Shown here piece by piece: positions 8,567 to 20,126 of a stretch of DNA of 64,000 nt. Within the stretch, counting starts at the first letter, position 1. Every line of letters begins with the position of its first letter. The stretch covers positions 310,001-374,000 of the forward strand of contig CAXTAK010000002.1 of assembly GCA_964242735.1 (NCBI GenBank), read 5' to 3'. The notes beneath the pieces were generated by a model. It did no database searches and was not told the DNA's origin. It saw only the letters and a list, made by a program, of their open reading frames with translations. This stretch comes from CADCUY01 sp964242735 (GTDB lineage: Bacteria; Actinomycetota; Actinomycetes; Actinomycetales; Quadrisphaeraceae). A program made the translations under genes and the position numbers.

Positions 8567-10756
8567 GTGCCGGAGCTGCCGACCACCCCGCTGGGGGTCC
8601 ACCTGGACGCCTCCGCACCCGGCCGGGCGCGCGCCGCGGTCTTCGCCGCGCACGCCGACGGGGTCGAGGTGGCGCTGCTGGACCCCGCCGACGACGGAGC
8701 GTGGACCGAGCGGCGGGTGCCCCTGCAGCGCGCCCGGCACGGGGTGTGGTCGGGCTCCCTGGAAGGCGTGCGCGCCGGGCAGCGGTACGGGCTGCGGGTC
8801 GTCGGCCCGTGGGAGCCCGCCCGCGGGCACCGTCACGACCCCGCGTCCCTGCTGCTCGACCCCTACGCCCGGGGCGTCGCCGGTGACCTCTCGTGGGGCC
8901 CCGAGGTCTTCGCCCACGCCGTGGACCCCACGACCTGGCGCCCGCTGCCCGGGCCCCACCGCCCCTCGGGGCTGGACAGCGCGGCGCACGTCCCGCACGG
9001 GGTGGTGGTCGCGACCCCGCCGGTCGACGGCGACGCCCGGCCCCGCACGCCCTGGGCGGAGACGGTGCTGTACGAGGCGCACGTGCGCGGCCTGACCGCC
9101 ACCCACCCGGGTGTGCCCCCGGAGCTGCGCGGCACCTACGCGGGCCTGGCGCACCCGGTGGTCGTGCAGCACCTCCTGGCGCTGGGGGTGACCGCGCTGG
9201 AGCTGCTGCCGGTGCACGCGATCGCCGCCGAGGCCGCGCTGGCGCGCCGGGACGCGGGCAACTACTGGGGGTACAGCACCCTCTCCTGGTTCGCTCCCGA
9301 GCCGCGCTACGCCACCGCCGCCGCCCGCGCCGCGGGGCCGGGCGCGGTGGTCGCCGAGCTGCGCGACGCCGTCGCCGCCTTGCACGCAGCGGGCCTGGAG
9401 GTCGTCCTCGACGTCGTCTACAACCACTCCTGCGAGGGCGGCGCCGACGGGCCGACGCTGAGCCTGCGTGGGCTGGACGCCGCCTCCTACTACCGCCTGG
9501 ACCCGCGCGGGTGGGACGTGGACACCACAGGCTGCGGCAACAGCCTCGACGCCGGCCACCCGCGGGTCGTGCAGCTGGTGCTCGACTCCCTGCGGCACTG
9601 GGTGAGCGCCTACGGCGTCGACGGGTTCCGCTTCGACCTCGCCCCCACCCTGGCCCGCAGCGGCTCCGGGCAGTACACGCCCGAGCACGCGTTCCTCGTG
9701 GCCGCCGCGAGCGACCCGGTGCTGGCCGACGTCAAGCTGATCGCCGAGCCGTGGGACCTCGGTCAGGACGGGTGGCGCACCGGGGCCTTCCCCGCGCCGT
9801 TCGCCGAGTGGAACGACCGCTTCCGCGACGGCGCGCGGGAGTTCTGGCTCGCCGACGCCCGGCGGCTGTCCCTGGGGCAGTCGCCCGGCCACGGGCTCCG
9901 CGAGCTGGCGACCCGGTTCTCCGGCTCCGCGGACCTCTTCGCCCGCGGTGACCGCGGACCCCTGGCGTCGGTCAGCTTCGTCACCGCGCACGACGGCTTC
10001 ACCGCCGCCGACCTCACCGCCTTCGAGCACAAGGTGAACCAGGGCAACGGCGAGGACGGACGCGACGGGACCGACGACAACCGCAGCTGGAACCACGGCG
10101 GCGAGGGGTGGGACGACCAGCGCGGCACCGGTCCCGACGACCCCGACGCCGCGCTGCGCCACGCGCTGCGCCAGCGCTCGGTGAGGAACCTGCTGGCGAC
10201 GCTGCTGCTCTCCGCCGGGGTGCCCATGATCACCGCGGGCGACGAGATGGGTCGCACCCAGGGCGGCAACAACAACCCGTACTGCCTGGACGACCCGACC
10301 AGCTGGGTGAGCTGGGACCTCGCCCCGTGGCAGGAGGACCTGCTCGCGACCACCCGGGCCCTGACCCGCCTGCGCCGGGAGCGCGCGGCGCTGAGAGCCG
10401 TGCGCCACGCCACCGGGGCGGCGGTGCACGAGGACGGCACCACCGACCTGGCGTGGTTCGACGTCGACGGCGCGCCCATGGTCCCGCAGCGGTGGGACGA
10501 CCCGGCGGCGCGCACGGTGCAGGTGTTCCTGCACGGCGCGCCGTCAGGATCGGCGGGAGCGGTGCTCGTGGTGGTGCACGGTGGCCTCGACGACGGGCGG
10601 GTGACCCTCCCGCCGGCGCCGTGGGGCAGGGCGTACGCGCCGCTGTGGGACAGCGCGGACGACCGGCCGGTGTCGGGATCGCAGGGGCTGCTGGGCCCGG
10701 GGTCGACGGTGCTGCTCAGCGCGCTGTCGGTGCGGGTCTTCGACGTCGAGCGCTGA
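8567..10756 (+). CDS. glgX: Glycogen debranching enzyme (isoamylase type, GH13_11)
   Basis: GlgX hydrolyses alpha-1,6 branch points of phosphorylase-trimmed glycogen or limit dextrin. A CBM48-like N-terminal domain (about residues 5-100) precedes the GH13 barrel. Conserved regions are 'DVVYNHS', 'DGFRFDLAP' with nucleophile Asp357, 'IAEPWDLG' with acid/base Glu394, and 'TAHDGFT'. 'NNNPYCLDDPTSWVSWD' is a typical GlgX stretch. The GTG at 8567 is preferred because a CACACT hexamer lies 6 nt upstream, as for other leaderless starts here; an in-frame GTG at 8549 would add 6 residues. The product is 729 residues. It is convergent with glgP across a shared hairpin. Confidence 0.92.
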   Translation: MPELPTTPLGVHLDASAPGRARAAVFAAHADGVEVALLDPADDGAWTERRVPLQRARHGVWSGSLEGVRAGQRYGLRVVGPWEPARGHRHDPASLLLDPYARGVAGDLSWGPEVFAHAVDPTTWRPLPGPHRPSGLDSAAHVPHGVVVATPPVDGDARPRTPWAETVLYEAHVRGLTATHPGVPPELRGTYAGLAHPVVVQHLLALGVTALELLPVHAIAAEAALARRDAGNYWGYSTLSWFAPEPRYATAAARAAGPGAVVAELRDAVAALHAAGLEVVLDVVYNHSCEGGADGPTLSLRGLDAASYYRLDPRGWDVDTTGCGNSLDAGHPRVVQLVLDSLRHWVSAYGVDGFRFDLAPTLARSGSGQYTPEHAFLVAAASDPVLADVKLIAEPWDLGQDGWRTGAFPAPFAEWNDRFRDGAREFWLADARRLSLGQSPGHGLRELATRFSGSADLFARGDRGPLASVSFVTAHDGFTAADLTAFEHKVNQGNGEDGRDGTDDNRSWNHGGEGWDDQRGTGPDDPDAALRHALRQRSVRNLLATLLLSAGVPMITAGDEMGRTQGGNNNPYCLDDPTSWVSWDLAPWQEDLLATTRALTRLRRERAALRAVRHATGAAVHEDGTTDLAWFDVDGAPMVPQRWDDPAARTVQVFLHGAPSGSAGAVLVVVHGGLDDGRVTLPPAPWGRAYAPLWDSADDRPVSGSQGLLGPGSTVLLSALSVRVFDVER

Positions 10757-10794
10757 CCCGCGCCGGCCCGTGGACGGGGAGGCGCGGGTCAGCG
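10751..10794. terminator. Bidirectional hairpin between convergent glgX and glgP
   Basis: A perfect 14-bp inverted repeat (10751-10764 with 10781-10794) encloses a 16-nt loop, which itself can form a small 5-bp stem. It contains the glgX stop codon and lies just before the end of glgP on the other strand. No T-run follows, as is common for GC-rich actinobacterial terminators. Confidence 0.65.
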
Positions 10795-10816
10795 GACCGG
10801 TGGCAGACCGGCACCC

Positions 10817-13378
10817 TCACGCCGCGCTGGTCACCAGGGCCGTCTCCGCCACCGACGCCTGCCCCGCGTGCCGCGGCAGCACCCGCACCGTGTAACCGAA
10901 CGCCCCGGTGCGCCGCAGCACCACGTCCCCGGAGAACTGGTACCGCCCGTCCTCGTAGGTCTCGGCGAGGGCCAGCGGCGCCGAGACCGTCTGCGTCAGC
11001 TCGTCGGTCTCCAGCACGTGCCCGTGCACCACCTGCACGTCGACGTCGGCGGGCTGCAGGCCACCGAGGGAGACGTACGCCGAGACGGTCAGCACCTCCC
11101 CGACCTGGGGTGCCACCCCGACCCCGCGCGACTCCACGTGGTCCACGCGCACCGAGCCCCAGCCCTGCCGCACCCGGTGCTTCCACGAGGACAGCTCGCG
11201 CGCCCCGGCGTAGGAGGACCCCGCCATGCCCGCCGCCGAGACCGCCGCCGGCACGTACAGCTGCCGCACGTAGTCCGAGACCATGCGCGTGGCCTGCACC
11301 TTCGGCGCCAGGGTGCCGAGGGTGTGCTTGAGCATCTCCAACCACCGCCCCGGCAGCCCCGCCTGGTCGCGGTCGTAGAAGCGCGGCGCCACCTGGTTCT
11401 CGATGAGGTCGTACAGCGCGGCGGCCTCGAGGTCGTCGCGGCGCGACTCGTCGTCCACCCCGTCGGCGGTGGGGATCGCCCACCCGTTCTCGCCGTCGAA
11501 CCACTCGTCCCACCACCCGTCGAGGATGGAGAGGTTCAGGCACCCGTTCAGCGCCGCCTTCATCCCCGAGGTGCCGCACGCCTCCAGCGGGCGCAGCGGG
11601 TTGTTGAGCCACACGTCGCACCCGGGGTAGAGCAGCTGCGCCATGCCGATGTCGTAGTCCGGGAGGACCACGATGCGGTGGCGCACGTCGTGCCGGTCGG
11701 CGAACTGCACCACCTGCTGCAGCAGCTTCTTGCCCGAGTCGTCGGCGGGGTGGGACTTCCCGGCGATGACCAGCTGCACCGGCCGCGTCGGGTGCAGCAG
11801 CAGGGCCCGCAGCCGGTCGGGGTCGCGCAGCATCAGCGTCAGGCGCTTGTACGTCGGCACACGCCGGGCGAAGCCGATGGTCAGCACGTCGGGATCGAGC
11901 ACCTCATCGACCCAGCCCAGCTCCGCGGACGTCGCGCCGCGCCGACCCCACGACGCGCGCACCCGGCGGCGCGCGTCGTCGACGAGGCGCGCGCGCAGCT
12001 GGCGGCGCACCGACCACAGGGCTGCGCCCGGCAGGTCGCCCGCCGCGCCGGCCTGGTCGGACACGTCGTCGCCACCACCGGAGGCGGCCAGCAGCTGGGT
12101 GATCTCGTCGGCGACCCACGTCGGGGCGTGGACGCCGTTGGTGATCGAGCCGATCGGCGTCTCGGCGGCGTCGAAGCCGGGCCACAGCCCGGCGAACATG
12201 CCCCGGCTGACCTCCCCGTGGAGCGCGGAGACCCCGTTGGCGCGCTGGGAGAGGCGGAAGCCCATCACCGCCATGTTGAACACCGACGACTCCCCCCCGG
12301 GGTAGTCCTCGGCGCCGAGGGCGAGGACGGCGTCCATCGGCACCCCGGCGAGCGCCCCGGAGTCGCCGAGGTAGCGCTGCACCTGGTCGCGGCCGAAGCG
12401 GTCGATGCCGGCGGGCACGGGGGTGTGGGTGGTGAAGACCGTCGCCGAGCGCACCGCCTCGACCGCCTCGCCGACGCTGAGCCCGTTGCCCATCAGCTCG
12501 CGGATGCGCTCCAGGCCCAGGAAGCCCGCGTGCCCCTCGTTGGTGTGGTAGACCGCCGGCTCGCTCGCCCCGGACAGGCGCGACCACAGGCGCAGCGCCC
12601 TCACCCCGCCGACGCCCAGCAGCATCTCCTGCTGCAGCCGGTGCTCCCCGCCGCCGCCGTACAGGCGGTCGGTGATGCCGGCCTCGGCCTCGTCGTTGGT
12701 GGGGACGTCGGAGTCCAGCAGCAGCAGCGGCACGCGCCCGACGTCCGCCTTCCACACGTGAGCGTCGAGGGTGCGCCCCCCGGGCAGCTGCACCGACACC
12801 GAGGCCGCGGTGCCGTCGGCCTCGCGCAGCAGGGTCAGCGGCAGGCCGTCGGGGTCCTGCACCGGGTACGTCTCGGTCTGCCAGCCGTCGGCGGTGAAGG
12901 CCTGCTTGAAGTAGCCGGTCTTGTACAGCAGCCCCACGCCGACGATCGGCACCCCCAGGTCCGAGGCGGCCTTCAGGTGGTCACCGGCGAGGATCCCGAG
13001 GCCGCCGGAGTACTGCGGGAGCACCGAGGTGATGCCGAACTCGGGGGAGAAGTAGGCGATGGACGCCGGGGCGCCGGCGGGCAGCGACTGGTACCAGCGG
13101 GGGCCGGTGAGGTACTCGTGCAGGTCGGCGCTCGCCGCCTCGACGTCGGCGACGAAGGAGGCGTCGGCGGCGGCGGCGTCCAGGCGCTCCGGGCCGAGGG
13201 CGCCCAGCAGCGCCGTGGGGTCGTGGCCGACCTCGTCCCACAGGGACGGGTCCAGCCCGGCGAACAGCGCCCTGGTCGGCGGGTGCCACGACCAGCGGAG
13301 GTTCACCGCCAGCTCGCCGAGGGGAGCCAGGGCGGCGGGCAGCACGGTGCGGACGGTGAAGCGGCGGATGGCTCTCAC
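10817..13378 (-). CDS. glgP: Alpha-glucan (glycogen) phosphorylase, GT35
   Basis: The enzyme releases glucose-1-phosphate from alpha-1,4-glucan ends. The 853-residue product is of the actinobacterial alpha-glucan phosphorylase type with a DUF3417 N-terminal region ('LRWSWHPPTRALFAGLDPSLW', split by no gap). 'YFSPEFGITSVLPQYSGGLG' and 'HTPVPAGIDRF' are conserved. The PLP lysine is Lys607 in 'EACGTSGMKAALNGCLN'. GTG 13378 is 7 nt after a TACGGT hexamer, so the message is probably leaderless. It diverges from glgE across 82 bp, suggesting paired control of glucan breakdown and synthesis. Confidence 0.93.
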   Translation of the reverse strand: MRAIRRFTVRTVLPAALAPLGELAVNLRWSWHPPTRALFAGLDPSLWDEVGHDPTALLGALGPERLDAAAADASFVADVEAASADLHEYLTGPRWYQSLPAGAPASIAYFSPEFGITSVLPQYSGGLGILAGDHLKAASDLGVPIVGVGLLYKTGYFKQAFTADGWQTETYPVQDPDGLPLTLLREADGTAASVSVQLPGGRTLDAHVWKADVGRVPLLLLDSDVPTNDEAEAGITDRLYGGGGEHRLQQEMLLGVGGVRALRLWSRLSGASEPAVYHTNEGHAGFLGLERIRELMGNGLSVGEAVEAVRSATVFTTHTPVPAGIDRFGRDQVQRYLGDSGALAGVPMDAVLALGAEDYPGGESSVFNMAVMGFRLSQRANGVSALHGEVSRGMFAGLWPGFDAAETPIGSITNGVHAPTWVADEITQLLAASGGGDDVSDQAGAAGDLPGAALWSVRRQLRARLVDDARRRVRASWGRRGATSAELGWVDEVLDPDVLTIGFARRVPTYKRLTLMLRDPDRLRALLLHPTRPVQLVIAGKSHPADDSGKKLLQQVVQFADRHDVRHRIVVLPDYDIGMAQLLYPGCDVWLNNPLRPLEACGTSGMKAALNGCLNLSILDGWWDEWFDGENGWAIPTADGVDDESRRDDLEAAALYDLIENQVAPRFYDRDQAGLPGRWLEMLKHTLGTLAPKVQATRMVSDYVRQLYVPAAVSAAGMAGSSYAGARELSSWKHRVRQGWGSVRVDHVESRGVGVAPQVGEVLTVSAYVSLGGLQPADVDVQVVHGHVLETDELTQTVSAPLALAETYEDGRYQFSGDVVLRRTGAFGYTVRVLPRHAGQASVAETALVTSAA

Positions 13379-13385
13379 GGGGTCG

Positions 13386-13391
13386 ACCGTA
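13386..13391 (-). promoter_or_regulatory. Candidate -10 box, leaderless promoter of glgP
   Basis: The minus-strand hexamer TACGGT ends 7 nt before the glgP GTG. It lies within the 82-bp divergent region shared with glgE. Confidence 0.5.
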
Positions 13392-13447
13392 GGGCAGGGG
13401 GCGCGCCGGATGTCACGTCCCGCGCACGCACCGACGGTGGTCCTCGG

Positions 13448-13453
13448 TAGGTT
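13448..13453 (+). promoter_or_regulatory. Candidate -10 box, leaderless promoter of glgE
   Basis: TAGGTT is followed by 7 nt and the GTG at 13461. It supports the longer glgE start. Confidence 0.45.
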
Positions 13454-13460
13454 CCACACC

Positions 13461-15719
13461 GTGAGCGAGGCACCCGGGCAGGGAGCACCGAACCCCCGCG
13501 AGATCACCGGCGCCGGGGCGGGCGGGGACACCCCCGGCGCGCCGGGGAAGGCCCCGGCCCGGCGGTCCCGCGCCACGACACCGCGGGCGGCGACCCCCAG
13601 GGCCCCCCGCGCGACGGCGACCGCACCGAAGGCCCCCCGCGGGCGGGGGATGCGGAGCGCGCCTGCGGCGCTCGCGCCGCGCACCGGGCGCATCCCCGTC
13701 GTCGACGTCGCGCCGAGCGTGGCGGGGTCCGCGGCCAAGGCCGTGGTCGGGGAGGCGGTGCCGGTGCGCGCGACGGTCTTCCGCGAGGGCCACGACGCCG
13801 TCGCGGCCACCGCCGTGCTCGTGCGCCCCGAGGGCAGCGACCACTCCAGCGCGCCGATGCGCCTGCTCGTGCCCGGCACCGACCGCCACGAGGCGCACCT
13901 GGTGCCGGACGCACCCGGCGACTGGACCTTCCGGGTCGAGGGGTGGTCGGACCCGTACGGCACCTGGGAGCACGCGGCGACCATCAAGGTGCCCGCCGGC
14001 ATCGACGTCGACCTCGTGCTCGAGGACGGCGCCCGCCTGCTCGAGCGCGCCGCCGACGACCCGAACCGGGAGGCCGCCGACACCGACCACCTGCGCGACG
14101 CCGCGGTCGGGCTGCGCGACGCCGGCCGACCCCCGGGGGCCCGCCTGGCCGCGGGCACCTCGGAGGCCGTGGTGGCGGCGCTGGCGCGCCGACCGCTCCG
14201 CGACCTGGTCACCCCCAGCGCGCCGCTGCCGCTGCGCGTGGAGCGCGAGCGCGCCCTGGTCGGTGCCTGGTACTCCTTCGCGCCGCGCAGCGAGGGCGCG
14301 AGCTACGACGAGGCGACCGGCACGTGGACCTCCGGCACCCTGGCCACCGCCGCACGACGGCTCGACGACATCGCCGCCATGGGCTTCGACGTGGCGTACC
14401 TCCTGCCGATCCACCCGATCGGCACCACGCACCGCAAGGGCCCGAACAACACCCTGGTCGCCGGTCCCGGCGACCCGGGCTCGCCCTACGCCATCGGCTC
14501 CGCGGACGGCGGGCACGACGCCATCCACCCCGACCTGGGCACCTTCGCCGACTTCGACGCCTTCGTCGCCCGCGCGAGGGGCCTGGGCCTGGAGGTGGCG
14601 ATGGACCTGGCCCTGAACTGCTCCCCCGACCACCCGTGGGTGCGCGAGCACCCGGAGTGGTTCGCCACCCGCGCCGACGGGTCGATCGCCTACGCGGAGA
14701 ACCCGCCGAAGAAGTACCAGGACATCTACCCGGTCGACTTCGACACCGACCCCGACGGCCTGTCCGCCGAGGTGCTCCGCGTGGTGCTGCTGTGGGTGGC
14801 CCACGGCGTCACCCTGGTCCGCGTCGACAACCCGCACACCAAGCCGGTGCAGTTCTGGGAGTGGCTCATCGCGGCCGTGCGCGCCGTCGACCCCGACGTG
14901 CTCTTCCTCTCCGAGGCGTTCACGAAGCCGGCGATGATGCGGGCGCTCGCGCGGGTGGGGTTCGCCCAGTCCTACACGTACTTCACGTGGCGCAACACCG
15001 CGGCGCAGCTGCGCGAGTACCTCACCGAGCTCACCCGCGGCAGCGCCGACAGCCTCGCGCTGCGGGCCGACGCGACCGCCGACGAGCGCGTGGACGGCAC
15101 CGCCGACTACCTGCGGCCGAGCTTCTGGCCGACCACGCACGACATCCTCACCCCGTACCTGCAGCACGGCGGGCCCGCGGCGTTCGCCGTGCGGGCGGTC
15201 ATCGCAGCGACCGCGGTGCCCACCTACGGGATCTACAGCGGCTACGAGCTCGTCGAGGACGCCGCGCGCCCCGGCGCGGAGGAGCAGCTCGACAACGAGA
15301 AGTACCAGTACCGCCCCCGCGACTTCGCCGGCGCTCTTGCCCGGGGCACCTCCCTGGCACCGCTGCTGACCGCGCTGAACGCCGCGCGCCGCGCGCACCC
15401 GGCGCTGCAGCGGCTGCGGGGGCTGACCTTCCACGCCAGCGACGACGACGCGGTGCTGGTGTACTCCCGGCGCGTGCCCGCCGAGCACTCCCCCACCGGC
15501 GTGGAGGACGTCGTCCTCGTCGCGGTCAACCTCGAGCCGCACGAGACCCGCGCCACCACGATCCACCTCGACACCGCCGCGCTGGGCCTGGCGCCGGGTG
15601 CGACCTTCGCCGCCCGCGACCTGCTCGACGGGCACGCCTACACCTGGGGCCCGCGGCCCTGGGTGCAGCTGGGCCCGGGTCGGTCGGCGCACGTGGTGCA
15701 CGTGACACCCCTGCCCTGA
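13461..15719 (+). CDS. glgE: Alpha-1,4-glucan:maltose-1-phosphate maltosyltransferase (GH13_3)
   Basis: GlgE adds maltosyl units from maltose-1-phosphate to alpha-1,4-glucans. GTG 13461 gives 752 residues, with a basic Ala/Pro/Arg/Thr-rich extension of about 63 residues. Without it (ATG 13650, preceded by 'gggcggggg') the protein would be 689 residues, closer to characterised GlgE. The catalytic Asp lies in 'VRVDNPHTKP' (residue 456, or 393 from 13650) and Glu in 'FLSEAFTKP' (485, or 422). These match S. coelicolor Asp394/Glu423 closely in the short numbering. 'TTHDILTPYLQ' supplies the third acidic residue. G/C at third positions and the upstream -10 box favour the long start. treS and pep2, which make its substrate, follow. 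Confidence 0.93.
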   Translation: MSEAPGQGAPNPREITGAGAGGDTPGAPGKAPARRSRATTPRAATPRAPRATATAPKAPRGRGMRSAPAALAPRTGRIPVVDVAPSVAGSAAKAVVGEAVPVRATVFREGHDAVAATAVLVRPEGSDHSSAPMRLLVPGTDRHEAHLVPDAPGDWTFRVEGWSDPYGTWEHAATIKVPAGIDVDLVLEDGARLLERAADDPNREAADTDHLRDAAVGLRDAGRPPGARLAAGTSEAVVAALARRPLRDLVTPSAPLPLRVERERALVGAWYSFAPRSEGASYDEATGTWTSGTLATAARRLDDIAAMGFDVAYLLPIHPIGTTHRKGPNNTLVAGPGDPGSPYAIGSADGGHDAIHPDLGTFADFDAFVARARGLGLEVAMDLALNCSPDHPWVREHPEWFATRADGSIAYAENPPKKYQDIYPVDFDTDPDGLSAEVLRVVLLWVAHGVTLVRVDNPHTKPVQFWEWLIAAVRAVDPDVLFLSEAFTKPAMMRALARVGFAQSYTYFTWRNTAAQLREYLTELTRGSADSLALRADATADERVDGTADYLRPSFWPTTHDILTPYLQHGGPAAFAVRAVIAATAVPTYGIYSGYELVEDAARPGAEEQLDNEKYQYRPRDFAGALARGTSLAPLLTALNAARRAHPALQRLRGLTFHASDDDAVLVYSRRVPAEHSPTGVEDVVLVAVNLEPHETRATTIHLDTAALGLAPGATFAARDLLDGHAYTWGPRPWVQLGPGRSAHVVHVTPLP

Positions 15720-15791
15720 GCGACCCACCCGCAGGACCGCCGAGCCCGTCTCCCGCCCCACCGCCCGCCCCGCTCCCGAGAGGCACGCCCC

Positions 15792-18961
<3,170 letters not shown>

Positions 18962-19052
18962 TGCGGCGTGCCTGCCGTGCGAACACCAGCGCTCTCGGGC
19001 ACCGTGGACTGGCCCCACTCGGGGTCACCCACCGCTTCTGAGGAGTCCTCCC

Positions 19053-19517
19053 GTGTCGACTGCTGCATCCTCGTCCTCCCACGACGGGCTCGCCGACCGC
19101 GGTGACCGCGGCGTGAACCGCCGGGTCGCCCTGGTGCTCGGCGTGGTCTACCTGCTCATCGGGCTCGCCGGCTTCCTGGTCACCGGTGACGTCGGCTTCG
19201 CCGACCCCGACGGCGACCCGTTGATCCTCTTCGGCGTCAACCCGTTGCACAACATCGTGCACCTGCTCGTGGGTGCCGTGCTGCTGGTGTCCTCGCGGCG
19301 CACCGCGTCGGCGCGCGCGGCGAACCTGGCGATCGGGGCCACGTACCTGCTGCTGGGCCTGGTGGGTCTGTTCATCGCCAACGCGACGAACGCCGCGAAC
19401 GTCCTCGCCCTGAACGGGTGGGACAACGTGCTGCACCTCGGCACCGCCCTGCTGCTGCTGGCGGTGGCGCTGGGCACTGACAAGGACGCCCGCCGCACCG
19501 CGCTGGCGCGGGCCTGA
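19053..19517 (+). CDS. DUF4383 four-helix membrane protein
   Basis: The 154-residue product starts at GTG 19053 with 'gaggag' about 8 nt upstream. Four hydrophobic helices are visible: about residues 28-46, 66-84, 93-112 and 130-146. 'NPLHNIVHLLVGAVLL' and 'LNGWDNVLHLGTALLL' are the paired His-containing helices characteristic of DUF4383. The family has no established function. It lies 91 bp after pep2 in the glgE operon strand, so it may be co-transcribed with glucan genes, but a functional link is not evident from sequence. Confidence 0.82.
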   Translation: MSTAASSSSHDGLADRGDRGVNRRVALVLGVVYLLIGLAGFLVTGDVGFADPDGDPLILFGVNPLHNIVHLLVGAVLLVSSRRTASARAANLAIGATYLLLGLVGLFIANATNAANVLALNGWDNVLHLGTALLLLAVALGTDKDARRTALARA

Positions 19518-19618
19518 CCACGGACGCAGCCCGGCCCGGGTCCACCCGGGCCGGGCCCGCGCTCCCCTGGGCCGACCTGGCCCGCTGCTCCGCGGCGCTG
19601 GCCTCCGTCGGTGCTGCG

Positions 19619-20059
19619 GTGGTGGCGACCGCCTGGGCGCCGCCGGTGCTGCGGGGGACCGCCGGGCCCGAGCAGCTGGTGGCGGGACTGGCCGTCGTCG
19701 CCCTGGCGTCCTGGCAGCTGGGCTGGGGCCTCGCGACCCTGGCAGCGCGCACCGCGCCCGCGGCCGTCGCGGCGGCCGCCATCGGTTCGGCCGGCGCCGC
19801 GGGCTGGCTGGCTGCTGGAGCGGCGGGGAGCTCGGTGGCCCTGTGGACCGCGGTGCCCGCGGCCGTCCTCAGCGGCGCCGCGCCGCTGCTGGCGCGGTGG
19901 TCACGGACGCGGGCGGGGGCCGGCGAAGACCCCGGGCGCGGCGCACCGGTCCTCGCCCTCGCAGTCGCGGCGGTCGCGGTCGCCGCGTTGGCCACCCCTG
20001 CTGTCGCGGCGACCCCGGCCGGTCAGGGGGCACCGGACCACCACGGCGCCCACCCGTGA
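19619..20059 (+). CDS. Small Ala-rich membrane protein, start uncertain
   Basis: The annotated frame from GTG 19619 gives 146 residues with hydrophobic stretches at about 22-40, 47-70, 74-92 and 108-128, and a His-rich tail 'GAPDHHGAHP'. In-frame codons continue upstream to the DUF4383 stop with coding-like composition ('PWADLARCSAALASVGAAV'), but no ATG, GTG or TTG is available there. The only upstream candidate is a CTG at 19514 that overlaps the DUF4383 stop, which would give 181 residues. I do not recognise the family. Overlapping-stop coupling to DUF4383 would make the two a unit. Confidence 0.6.
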   Translation: MVATAWAPPVLRGTAGPEQLVAGLAVVALASWQLGWGLATLAARTAPAAVAAAAIGSAGAAGWLAAGAAGSSVALWTAVPAAVLSGAAPLLARWSRTRAGAGEDPGRGAPVLALAVAAVAVAALATPAVAATPAGQGAPDHHGAHP

Positions 20060-20126
20060 CCTCCGGGCGCCGGGAGGTGGGCGCCCGTCGCCCTCCCCAG
20101 CCCCCCGCGTCTGCCAGGGTTGGTGC

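Noticed and set aside
18962..19052. Possible tRNA or small RNA after pep2
   Set aside because: No cloverleaf or CCA-type end could be formed by eye; the stretch holds only the DUF4383 ribosome-binding site.
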